Assembly (NCBI GenBank): GCA_002796165.1
Contig: PCWF01000036.1
Location: forward strand, 1-14,596
DNA from: Nitrospinae bacterium CG11_big_fil_rev_8_21_14_0_20_56_8
GTDB lineage: Bacteria > Nitrospinota > Nitrospinia > Nitrospinales > VA-1
Length of the DNA stretch: 14,596 nucleotides
Reading direction: 5' to 3'
Shown: positions 7,417 to 14,596 of the stretch, piece by piece
How the letters are laid out: each line of letters opens with the position of its first letter
How positions within the stretch are numbered: the first letter of the stretch is position 1
Made by a program: the position numbers and the translations under genes
Notes under the pieces: generated by a model
What the model saw: only the letters and a program-made list of their open reading frames with translations
Told to the model about the DNA's origin: nothing
Database searches by the model: none

Positions 7417-8628
7417 TCACACGATACAGACGGCGAGCACCTGCTTCAGGTCCGTATCCCCCTTGAAGATCTTCCATATTCCATCCTGCTTCAAAGTGGT
7501 CATGCCGTCCTTGATGGCCTGTTCGCGCAATTCTTCCACCAGCTTCTGTTTCATGACCATGCGCTTGATGTCTGCGGTGCCATCCAGCAATTCGTGGAGC
7601 CCGGTTCGTCCCGCATAGCCCGTTCCCCCGCAGGAATCGCACCCGACCGGTTTTTTCAGCATAATCTCGTCGGTGTACTGAATACCCAGGTTGGGGAAGT
7701 GGTCTTCCCCGTATTCCCTGACCAGGATGTCAAACTCCTCCCGGGAGGGATGGTAGTCCGCCTTGCATTTTTTGCACAGGGTGCGCACCAGACGCTGGGC
7801 GAGAATCAGGAGCAGGGCATCGGCGAAATTCAATGGATTCATCCCCATGTCGAGAAGACGCGTGATGGTCTCGGGGGCGGAATTGGTGTGCAGGGTGCTG
7901 AACACCAGATGCCCGGTCAGCGACGCTTCCAGGCCGATGGAACAGGTCTCCGCGTCGCGCATTTCACCCACCATGATGACGTCGGGATCGCCGCGTAGAA
8001 ACGACCGCATCGCGCGGGCGAAGTCCAGACCGATTTTGTTGAGCATCTGCACCTGGCGCAATCCTTTTTGCGTGATTTCCACCGGGTCCTCGGCAGTCCA
8101 GATCTTGCGTACGGGAGTGTTGATGTACCCGAGACAAGAATGCAGGGTCGTGGTTTTGCCCGATCCCGTCGGTCCCACAACCAGGACCAGTCCGTAGGGT
8201 TTGGATACTTTATCCACAATCAGGTCGTAATTGCGCTGGAAAAAGTTCATCTTGTCCAGAGGGATGGGCTTGCTGGACGCCAGGATGCGGAGTACCGCGT
8301 CTTCATTTCCTCCGACGGTGGGGCAGGTGGCGACGCGGTATTCGATTTCTTTTTTCCCGTACTTCATTTTGATTTTTCCGTCCTGGGGAAGGCGCCGCTC
8401 GGCGATATCCAGCCGGGACATGATCTTGATGCGCGAAAGGATGGCGTTTTTGTACAAGTAGGGGATTTCCTCGTAAATTTTGCATTCCCCGTCTTTGCGG
8501 AAACGAACCAGAACGCCTTCCTTTCCGGTTCCGGGTTCGACATGGATATCCGATACCCCTTTTTCGTAGGCATCGATCAGAATCTTGTTCACCAGGCGGA
8601 CAATGGTGCTGTCGGTTTCGCTGATCAT
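7417..8628 (-). repeat. Duplicated ATPase module, copy B
   Basis: These 1212 bp encode residues 550-952 of copy B and pair gap-free with 10358-11569. By eye 57 of 403 residues differ (about 86% identity). DNA identity is patchy but includes a 35-bp exact match (7943-7977 with 10884-10918). Confidence 0.85.
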
Positions 8629-10275
8629 GTTCGCTTCATCGTCTTCATCGCCTTCCACCTCGGTGCCCACCTCGTCTTTCAGCGCGAGGAGCAGGGAGGA
8701 CATGCCCTCCATATCCCCGGGAGCGTTGGTTTCCTCATCGCCCAGATTGGAATTAAGGAAATCCACGATGTCCTGTTTGAGCCCCACTTTGAAATCGATT
8801 TTCCTTTTGGGAAAGATCAGTCGAATATTCTGCAGAATGTCCTGATTGCCGGGGTTGTTGATAAGAATGGTAAGGTTTTCCCCATCGGTCTGAAGGGGCA
8901 TCCAGTAATTCTTGATCAGGAAATTCTTGTTGAGGCCGGAGAGGACATCCGCAGGAAGAACCACGGTGTCGTGGTAACCGAAATAGGGGAAGCCGTAGTA
9001 CTTGGAAAACGATTCTCCCAGGTCCTTTCTCTGGATCCTAAAATCGCTCAGCAGTATCGATTCAATATCGATCTGTGTTTTTCTGGCCTTGGAGGTGGCT
9101 TGGGTGAGCTCTTCGTCGGTGATGATGCCATTGTTGAGAAGATGGCTGAACTTGGTGGGTTTTTGCTCGACGAATTTTTCCTGATTGTGAAAGGCGAGGG
9201 CAAGAACTTCGGCGATGATGTTGGCGAACCTCTCGTCTTCCTCGGTAAATCCTTCCTCACCTTTCTTGTTGATGATCTGAAGTACTCCCATTAATTTATT
9301 GTCATGGAGCAGAGGCACGCCCAGCATGGACCGGGTTCGAGCCCCCGACTTTTTGTCCCAGGAAGAATCAAATTTCAGGTCCGCGTGATATTTTTTGAGT
9401 TCGGCTTCGTCGTATACGTCCAGAAGGTTGACACTGGACTGCGAGGTGGCCACCCACCCCGCGATGCTGACCGGGGAAATGGAAACACGGATCTTGTCCA
9501 CCCGGTCCCCGGTTTTGGCCTTTGAGTAAATCTCGTTATGCGCGCTGTCCACGGCATAAATGGTCACCAGGCTGGCATCAAAAAGTTCCAGGATGGAGCT
9601 TTTCAATTCGAGGAGAATATCGTCGACGTGTTTTGCGGAGTGAATGGCTTGGGAGATCTGGTGAAGTTTTTCCTCCCGTGAGTTTGATTCCCGAACCACT
9701 CCTTGGGGTTCGGGCGGGTTTTCTTCCAGCTTGGCGAGGAGGTAACCCAGGGCCGGACTCAAGTCGCGGGCCAGTTTAAAATCGGTTTCGGTGAAAGCGT
9801 CGTTATTATTTTTGTTGGCGATTTCGATGACACCCACGAGTTTTTTGTTCCAGGGGATCGGTAGCACCATCATCGCCCGGGCATGGATATTCAGGACCTC
9901 GTTCATGGAGGATCCCGGTCCAAGCTGGGGATGAAGTTTAGAGAGATCTTCCTTGGATTGAGCATCATCGATATGGACAGGTTTCCCGACAATGGCCACG
10001 AAACCGGCCATGCGCTTGGGCGAGATATCGATTCTCAGCTTGGGGATGGAGTTTCCGAAGGCATAGTGGGTGAACAATTGCCTTTGCGCGCGATCCAAAG
10101 AAAAGATCGCAATGGCCTCGCATTCGAGGATTTCCTTGATCTCCTGAATCAGGGAGGGGCACAATTTCCCAAGGGCTTTTTCGGACTGTATCTTTGCCGA
10201 AAGGCTTTTGACTCGCGCCGTTCTTCCATTGACTTCCGGGGACTGGGTTACCGCGTTTTGTATGGTTGTGTCCAT
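7417..10275 (-). CDS. GAF-GAF-MshEN-T2SSE fusion: type II secretion/type IV pilus-type ATPase (copy B)
   Basis: This is a 952-aa protein from ATG at 10275-10273. The frame stays open to 10425, but that part overlaps the upstream gene and looks non-coding. No good ribosome site is visible, so coupling to the upstream gene is possible. Domains: GAF1 ~28-182; GAF2 ~205-365, ending N336-K337…F343…D347-E348 (the NKXnFX3DE signature); MshEN/GspE-N-like ~372-512; an acidic linker ~512-549; T2SSE ATPase 550-952. The ATPase has Walker A GPTGSGKT (701-708), Walker B RGDPDVIMVGE with catalytic E771, the His box TGHLVFSTLHTN, and zinc cysteines C834, C837, C879 and C882. Such hexameric cytoplasmic ATPases drive pseudopilus or pilus assembly at the inner membrane. 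No pilus or secretion partner gene is in the window, so the machine it serves is unknown. GAF domains imply control by a small ligand. It is paralogous to the gene at 10358-13294. Confidence 0.9.
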   Translation of the reverse strand: MDTTIQNAVTQSPEVNGRTARVKSLSAKIQSEKALGKLCPSLIQEIKEILECEAIAIFSLDRAQRQLFTHYAFGNSIPKLRIDISPKRMAGFVAIVGKPVHIDDAQSKEDLSKLHPQLGPGSSMNEVLNIHARAMMVLPIPWNKKLVGVIEIANKNNNDAFTETDFKLARDLSPALGYLLAKLEENPPEPQGVVRESNSREEKLHQISQAIHSAKHVDDILLELKSSILELFDASLVTIYAVDSAHNEIYSKAKTGDRVDKIRVSISPVSIAGWVATSQSSVNLLDVYDEAELKKYHADLKFDSSWDKKSGARTRSMLGVPLLHDNKLMGVLQIINKKGEEGFTEEDERFANIIAEVLALAFHNQEKFVEQKPTKFSHLLNNGIITDEELTQATSKARKTQIDIESILLSDFRIQRKDLGESFSKYYGFPYFGYHDTVVLPADVLSGLNKNFLIKNYWMPLQTDGENLTILINNPGNQDILQNIRLIFPKRKIDFKVGLKQDIVDFLNSNLGDEETNAPGDMEGMSSLLLALKDEVGTEVEGDEDDEANMISETDSTIVRLVNKILIDAYEKGVSDIHVEPGTGKEGVLVRFRKDGECKIYEEIPYLYKNAILSRIKIMSRLDIAERRLPQDGKIKMKYGKKEIEYRVATCPTVGGNEDAVLRILASSKPIPLDKMNFFQRNYDLIVDKVSKPYGLVLVVGPTGSGKTTTLHSCLGYINTPVRKIWTAEDPVEITQKGLRQVQMLNKIGLDFARAMRSFLRGDPDVIMVGEMRDAETCSIGLEASLTGHLVFSTLHTNSAPETITRLLDMGMNPLNFADALLLILAQRLVRTLCKKCKADYHPSREEFDILVREYGEDHFPNLGIQYTDEIMLKKPVGCDSCGGTGYAGRTGLHELLDGTADIKRMVMKQKLVEELREQAIKDGMTTLKQDGIWKIFKGDTDLKQVLAVCIV

Positions 10276-10357
10276 GGGTTTAAAAATCGGAAGTTGATGG
10301 AGTTTTTTTGTAATTTCAATTCGGAGGTGATCGAGAAATCCGGGATAAAACGATCGG

Positions 10358-11569
10358 TCACACGATACAGACCGAAAGCACCTGCTTGAGATCGGTGTCT
10401 CCTTTAAACACTTTCCAGATCCCATCCTGTTTCAGGGTGGTCATTCCATCCCCAATGGCCTGGGCCCGGAGCTCTTCCACCAGGCTTCGTTTCATGACCA
10501 TGCGTTTGATGTCTGCGGTTCCATCCAGCAATTCGTGGAGTCCGGTCCGCCCTGCATAACCGGAGTTGTCGCATTCGGAGCACCCCACGGGTTTTTTCAG
10601 CTTGAAATCGTCGGTGTATTCGATCCCCAGCTTGGGAAAGTCCTTTTCGCCGTATTCCCGGACCAGGGTCTGGAATTCCTCTTTGGTCGGGTGGTAATCT
10701 GCCTTGCAATGTTTGCAGAGGGTACGCACGAGACGCTGGGCGACGATCAACAGCAGGGCATCGGCAAAATTGAGGGGGTTCATTCCCATGTCCAGAAGCC
10801 GGGTGATGGTTTCGGGCGCCGAATTGGTGTGCAGGGTGCTGAATACCAGATGCCCGGTCAGGGATGCTTCCAGACCGATGGCGCAGGTCTCCGCGTCGCG
10901 CATTTCACCCACCATGATAACATCGGGGTCGCCGCGGAGAAAGGATCGCATCGCACGGGCAAAATCGAAACCGATCTTGCCCAGGGTCTGCACCTGCCTT
11001 AACCCTTCCTGGGTGATTTCCACCGGGTCCTCGGCCGTCCAGATTTTCTTCTCGGGAGTGTTGATGTGGCCGAGGATGGAATGAAGCGTGGTGGTTTTTC
11101 CCGAGCCGGTGGGGCCCACCACGAGGATCAATCCATACGGTTTGACCGATTTGTCGACGACGAGGTCGAAATTCCTTTGGGAAAAATTCATCTTTTCCAG
11201 CGGAATGGGTTTGCTTGCGGCCAGGATCCGAAGGACCGCATCCTCGTTATTTCCTACGGTGGGACAAGTGGCCACGCGATATTCGATTTCTTTTTTGCCG
11301 TATTTCATCTTGATTTTACCGTCCTGGGGCAGGCGGCGTTCGGCGATATCCAGTTTGGACATGATCTTGATACGGGAGAGAATGGCCTGTTTGTAAAGGT
11401 AGGGAATCTCCTGGTAAACTTTGCAGACCCCGTCTTTGCGAAACCGGACTTTGATTGATCTTTTCCCGCCTCCCGGCTCGATGTGAATATCCGAAACTCC
11501 CATGTCATAGGCGTCGGTCAGGATTTTGTTTACCAGCCGGACGATCGTACTGTCGGTTTCGCTGATGGC
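10358..11569 (-). repeat. Duplicated ATPase module, copy A
   Basis: These 1212 bp encode residues 576-978 of copy A and are the same length as the partner module at 7417-8628. Upstream of the modules the linkers and sensory domains differ in length and are much less alike, so the strong similarity ends sharply at the linker. Confidence 0.85.
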
Positions 11570-13294
11570 GTTGACTTCGTCATCCTCCTGACCTCCCTCA
11601 CCCGGAGATTCGAGTTTTTCATCTTCAAGTGCGTCCAGCAGGGAGGACAGTTCTTCTCCCCGGGGCGTGTCGATATCCAGGTGTTCGTCTTCTCCCAGGG
11701 CGGAATTGAGAAAATCGTGTATGTCCGATCTGAGGCCGACCCGGAATTGAATTTCTTTCTTGGGGAGGATCATCCGGATGTTACTGGTCTTCGTTTCGTT
11801 GGCGGGATCGTCGATAAGGACGACTACCTGCGTTCGATCGTTTTGCAGGGGGACCCAGATGTTCTTCGCGAGATAGTTTTTGTTCAGGCCTGCGAATACG
11901 TTGCCCGGGAGAACGATGGAATCGCTGTAACCGTGGTAAGGGACGTTGTAGAATAATTCGAGGGATTTCCCCAAGTCCTTGCGCTTGATTTTATACTCGC
12001 CCAGCAGGATGTATTCGATATCCACCCGGCTGTTTCGTGCCTTGGAAATGGCGGCATTCAGTTCATCCTGGGAGATAATTCCGTTTTCGACGAGGTAACC
12101 GAATTTGGTTCGCTTCTGGGGGAATTTTTTCTGCTGGTTGTAAAATGCAAGGCCCAGCGTGTCGGATATGGTTTTGGCGTTTTTCTCGTCGAAAGGAGAA
12201 AACCTCTCGCCGTGCATTTTGTTCATGATCTGTATGACGCCCATCAAATCGTTCCCGTGGAGAATGGGGCAGGCCAAAAGAGACTTGGTTTTGATCCCCG
12301 ATTTCTGGTCCCACGACCGATCGAAATTCAGATTGGGGTGGCAGTTTTTCAATTCGTTATCGTTATAAACGTCAGAGACGTTCACGAAGAGTTTCTCCTG
12401 AGCCACAAATCCCGCGATGCTGTTGGGTCCAATGGGAACCCGGATTTCCTTAATGCTGTTCCCGGTTTTGATTTTCGAATAAATTTCGTTCTTCTCGAGA
12501 TTGACCGCGTAAACGGTGATGAGGGCCGCATCGAAAAGTTGCAGGATGGGCATTTGCAATTCGATCAAAATGTCATCGATGGTGTTGGCCGAGTGGATGG
12601 CGTGGCTTGTGGCACGGATTTTTTCCTCGATATCTTCCAGTTCGAGCTTGACCAGCGCGTTCCCCAGCGTGGTGCACAATTCGCGCGCGATTCTCACGTC
12701 GCGCTCGTTGAACCTGGGCTCGGATTTTTTGTTGATCAGTTCCAGCACCCCCATCAGACGCTTGTTGTGGGGAAGGGCAAGGACCAGCACGGACCCGGTT
12801 CGGAAATTGAATCGCTTGTCCCAACTTTCGTCGAGCCGCAGATCGGGGTGATATTGGTTGAGTTCCTCGCGGTTATACGCGTCCTGAACGTTGAGGATTT
12901 TTCCCGTTGCGGCGACAAATCCCGCAAGACTTTTGGTGGTGATGTCGAGCCGGATTTCCTCAATAGCGCCATTATTGATGTTGCGGGAATAGATCTGGCG
13001 TTTGGCCCGATCCAGGGCATACAGGGTGACGGCTTCGCAATCGAACAGGTCCCGCAGGTCGTCGGTCAGGGAAAACAGGATTTTGCGGATGCTCTCTGCA
13101 GACAGGATTTTGTTGATGATCGGGCGGATTTTATCGCCGACCATTCTGCGGTCCGAACGGCGTTCGGACTCAAGCGATTCGTTGGTGTCCGGTGAATTGG
13201 AGGGTTCATCGCCTGCAAAAGGTGGAGCGGGGGAAACCGATTCTTCGGTTTCCTTGTCTTCCAAGGGTGTTTTAGCTTTGGAAAATAGAGACAT
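10358..13294 (-). CDS. GAF-GAF-MshEN-T2SSE fusion: type II secretion/type IV pilus-type ATPase (copy A)
   Basis: This is a 978-aa protein from ATG 13294-13292, upstream member of a tandem pair. It starts with a ~50-residue acidic, low-complexity tail absent from copy B. GAF1 spans ~66-215, with N188-K189…F195…D199 but V in place of the final Glu. GAF2 spans ~236-386, with the full N358-K359…F365…D369-E370. The MshEN-like domain is ~395-533, a Glu/Asp-rich linker ~534-574, and the T2SSE ATPase 576-978. Walker A GPTGSGKT is at 727-734, catalytic Glu is E797 in DVIMVGE, and the zinc cysteines are C860, C863, C905 and C908. All ATPase motifs are intact, so both copies should be active. The gap to copy B is 82 bp without a terminator, so the pair is likely one operon. 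A promoter candidate lies at 13339-13367. The GAF-GAF head is far longer than in ordinary PilB/GspE (~560 aa in all). Confidence 0.9.
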   Translation of the reverse strand: MSLFSKAKTPLEDKETEESVSPAPPFAGDEPSNSPDTNESLESERRSDRRMVGDKIRPIINKILSAESIRKILFSLTDDLRDLFDCEAVTLYALDRAKRQIYSRNINNGAIEEIRLDITTKSLAGFVAATGKILNVQDAYNREELNQYHPDLRLDESWDKRFNFRTGSVLVLALPHNKRLMGVLELINKKSEPRFNERDVRIARELCTTLGNALVKLELEDIEEKIRATSHAIHSANTIDDILIELQMPILQLFDAALITVYAVNLEKNEIYSKIKTGNSIKEIRVPIGPNSIAGFVAQEKLFVNVSDVYNDNELKNCHPNLNFDRSWDQKSGIKTKSLLACPILHGNDLMGVIQIMNKMHGERFSPFDEKNAKTISDTLGLAFYNQQKKFPQKRTKFGYLVENGIISQDELNAAISKARNSRVDIEYILLGEYKIKRKDLGKSLELFYNVPYHGYSDSIVLPGNVFAGLNKNYLAKNIWVPLQNDRTQVVVLIDDPANETKTSNIRMILPKKEIQFRVGLRSDIHDFLNSALGEDEHLDIDTPRGEELSSLLDALEDEKLESPGEGGQEDDEVNAISETDSTIVRLVNKILTDAYDMGVSDIHIEPGGGKRSIKVRFRKDGVCKVYQEIPYLYKQAILSRIKIMSKLDIAERRLPQDGKIKMKYGKKEIEYRVATCPTVGNNEDAVLRILAASKPIPLEKMNFSQRNFDLVVDKSVKPYGLILVVGPTGSGKTTTLHSILGHINTPEKKIWTAEDPVEITQEGLRQVQTLGKIGFDFARAMRSFLRGDPDVIMVGEMRDAETCAIGLEASLTGHLVFSTLHTNSAPETITRLLDMGMNPLNFADALLLIVAQRLVRTLCKHCKADYHPTKEEFQTLVREYGEKDFPKLGIEYTDDFKLKKPVGCSECDNSGYAGRTGLHELLDGTADIKRMVMKRSLVEELRAQAIGDGMTTLKQDGIWKVFKGDTDLKQVLSVCIV

Positions 13295-13338
13295 CCGGAT
13301 TCTGGCTCATTGAATTACCGGCTTAAGTGGATTTTAGC

Positions 13339-13367
13339 ATCCTACTATCATGTCGGGGAAATTACAA
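13339..13367 (-). promoter_or_regulatory. Promoter candidate for the tandem ATPase genes
   Basis: Read on the - strand, TTGTAA (13367-13362) and TAGGAT (13344-13339) are separated by 17 bp; each matches 4 of 6 consensus bases. A start near 13332 would give a ~38-nt leader before ATG 13294. No strong ribosome site is visible in that leader. Confidence 0.35.
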
Positions 13368-13379
13368 GCCGAATCCCCG
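13354..13379. promoter_or_regulatory. Inverted repeat flanking the -35 region
   Basis: CGGGGA (13354-13359) and TCCCCG (13374-13379) are perfect 6-bp inverted arms 14 bp apart, with the candidate -35 box between them. No T tract follows on either strand, so an operator is more likely than a terminator for the gene ending at 13437. Confidence 0.25.
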
Positions 13380-13436
13380 GTCAGAATGTAAAAATCTATT
13401 TGAAATAATAGGGCTTAGGAGAAACCACTCCAAAGG

Positions 13437-14596
13437 TCAGACATCCAGGTTCCCGGCGAATACGGCCCGTTCCTTAATGAACTTGAATCTGGGCTCCGAG
13501 TCTTTTCCCATCAGGTTAATAAAGGTCTGGTTCGTTTGGGTGTCGTCCCCGATCGTGACCCGGATCAAGGATCGGGTGGACTGGTTCATCGTGGTGCTAC
13601 GGAGATCGTCCGAGGGCATTTCCCCCAAGCCCTTGAACCGGCCCACTTCATAATTGGATCCGTTCAGCTTTTTGATGATCTCGTCTTTTTCCTTGTCGTC
13701 CAGGGCGTAGAATAATTTTTTTCCTGCATCGACCCGGTAGAGTGGGGGTTGTGCGATGAATAGATGGTTATTACGGATCAATTCTGGCATGTACCGGTAA
13801 AAAAAGGTCAGCAGTAGAGTGCAGATGTGCGCCCCGTCCACATCGGCGTCGGTCATGATGATGATTTTCCCGTACCGGAGCTTGCTGTATTCGAACTTGG
13901 GCGCAATTCCGGTGCCCACGGCGGAGATGATGTTCTGGATTTCGCTGTTGGCCAGAATCTTGTTCATCGCCGCGGTTTCCACGTTCAGGATCTTGCCTCG
14001 GATCGGCAAAATGGCCTGGGTCTTTCGGTCGCGGGCCTGTTTGCTCGATCCGCCGGCGGATTCCCCTTCGCAGATGAACAGTTCCGCCGAGTCCCGGTCG
14101 GTGGTCGCGCAATCGGAAAGTTTACCGGGCAGGTTGAGCCTGTGCGAGATGCTGGTTTTTCGCCGCACCGCTTCCTTGGCTTCCCGCGAAGCGATGCGTG
14201 CCTGCGCGGCAAGGATGATCCGGTTCGCGATCGTGTCGCCCTGCGTCTGGTGCGCGTGCAGATGGTGTTCCAGGGAATGTTTGACCACCGCTTCCACCTG
14301 CGAGGTGATGTCGGAGTTGAGGCGTCCCTTGGTCTGCCCCTGAAATTCCACTTCCCCCTGAAGGTAAATGTTGATGATGGCCACCAGGCCTTCCTTCACG
14401 TCGTCGCTGGTCAGGCCGGAAATATTTTTTGGGAGCAGGTTGCGGCGTTCGATATAGGCCCGCAGGGCCTTGGTGATGCCGTTGCGGAATCCGGTTTCGT
14501 GGGTGCCCCCGTCCACCGTGCGGATGGAATTGGCGTATGAGAGAAGGATCGTGTCGGTCTGCGACGTCCAGGTGAAGGCGGTTTCCAACCGCATTT
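13437..14596 (-). CDS. parE: Type IIA DNA topoisomerase B subunit, ParE-like, C-terminal part (5' end beyond window)
   Basis: About 386 codons are visible, running off the right edge. The GHKL ATPase domain and the true start are outside, and the Met near 14592 is probably internal. The part shown covers the end of the transducer domain (DGGTHETGFRNG, FQGQTKGRL, LPGKLSDC) and the TOPRIM domain, with CEGESAGGSSKQARDR (about 14030-14077), PIRGKILNVE and the metal-binding DADVDGAHI (about 13828-13854). The tail has RFKGLGEMP and ends FAGNLDV. It pairs with ParC (or GyrA) to decatenate or supercoil DNA. KQARDR, YRVDAGKKLFYAL and RFKGLGEMP favour ParE; NVETA and IIIMTDADVDGAH are equally GyrB-like, so GyrB is the alternative. 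The usual EGDSAGG reads EGESAGG. Its stop is 142 bp before copy A of the ATPase, with no clear terminator between. Confidence 0.85.
   Translation of the reverse strand, partial: MRLETAFTWTSQTDTILLSYANSIRTVDGGTHETGFRNGITKALRAYIERRNLLPKNISGLTSDDVKEGLVAIINIYLQGEVEFQGQTKGRLNSDITSQVEAVVKHSLEHHLHAHQTQGDTIANRIILAAQARIASREAKEAVRRKTSISHRLNLPGKLSDCATTDRDSAELFICEGESAGGSSKQARDRKTQAILPIRGKILNVETAAMNKILANSEIQNIISAVGTGIAPKFEYSKLRYGKIIIMTDADVDGAHICTLLLTFFYRYMPELIRNNHLFIAQPPLYRVDAGKKLFYALDDKEKDEIIKKLNGSNYEVGRFKGLGEMPSDDLRSTTMNQSTRSLIRVTIGDDTQTNQTFINLMGKDSEPRFKFIKERAVFAGNLDV

Noticed and set aside
8068..9294. A 408-codon + strand frame antisense to ATPase copy B, and similarly 12212-13195 (327 codons) antisense to copy A
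   Set aside because: The paralogous genes give parallel antisense frames, as expected for shadows. The translations are low in recognisable motifs.
10276..10425. N-terminal extension of ATPase copy B back to 10425
   Set aside because: It overlaps the last codons of copy A and the intergenic gap, and the added ~50 residues resemble no part of copy A. ATG 10275 gives a sensible N-terminus.
13413..13426. Small hairpin (GGAG/CTCC on the - strand) after the parE stop as a terminator
   Set aside because: It has only 4 bp of stem and no T run follows.

Overview
The window is a chromosomal stretch from a bacterium that is probably Gram-negative and of moderate GC. The pointers are a TolC-like periplasmic protein, type II secretion/type IV pilus family ATPases, and a folate-dependent TrmFO in place of TrmA. 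I cannot name the phylum; the gene set would fit Nitrospinota or Desulfobacterota-like lineages, but this is a weak inference. No insertion sequence, phage gene, tRNA, rRNA or CRISPR array is visible.

Left part, + strand (1-7397). The window opens in the 3' end of proA (proline synthesis). An intramembrane site-2-protease-like gene follows immediately. A 409-bp AT-rich gene-free gap comes next. It contains a cluster of TAACAT/ATGTTA motifs, a promoter-like TTGACA...TAACTT pair, and just downstream a folded element closed by a 14-bp helix that ends in a U tract. This looks like an unannotated small RNA or a leader/attenuator. Then come a short TolC-like secreted protein, dprA (DNA processing and uptake), topA (topoisomerase I) and trmFO (tRNA m5U54 methylation). 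The dprA-topA-trmFO order is a known conserved neighbourhood in other bacteria.

Right part, - strand (7417-14596). trmFO converges, with a 19-bp gap, on two tandem paralogous genes. Each encodes a GAF-GAF-MshEN-like-T2SSE/PilB ATPase (952 and 978 aa). Their ATPase modules are gap-free homologues with about 86% protein identity by eye, and they share DNA-level identity patches. The sensory halves are much more diverged. The second GAF domain of each copy carries the full NKXnFX3DE signature found in cyclic-nucleotide-binding GAF domains. The MshEN-like domain has lost the residues associated with c-di-GMP binding in canonical members. Upstream of the pair is the 3' part of a type IIA topoisomerase B subunit, most likely parE, cut by the window edge.

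The most interesting items are the duplicated GAF-controlled secretion/pilus ATPases and the structured RNA candidate at about 1580-1692. The rest is mostly housekeeping.
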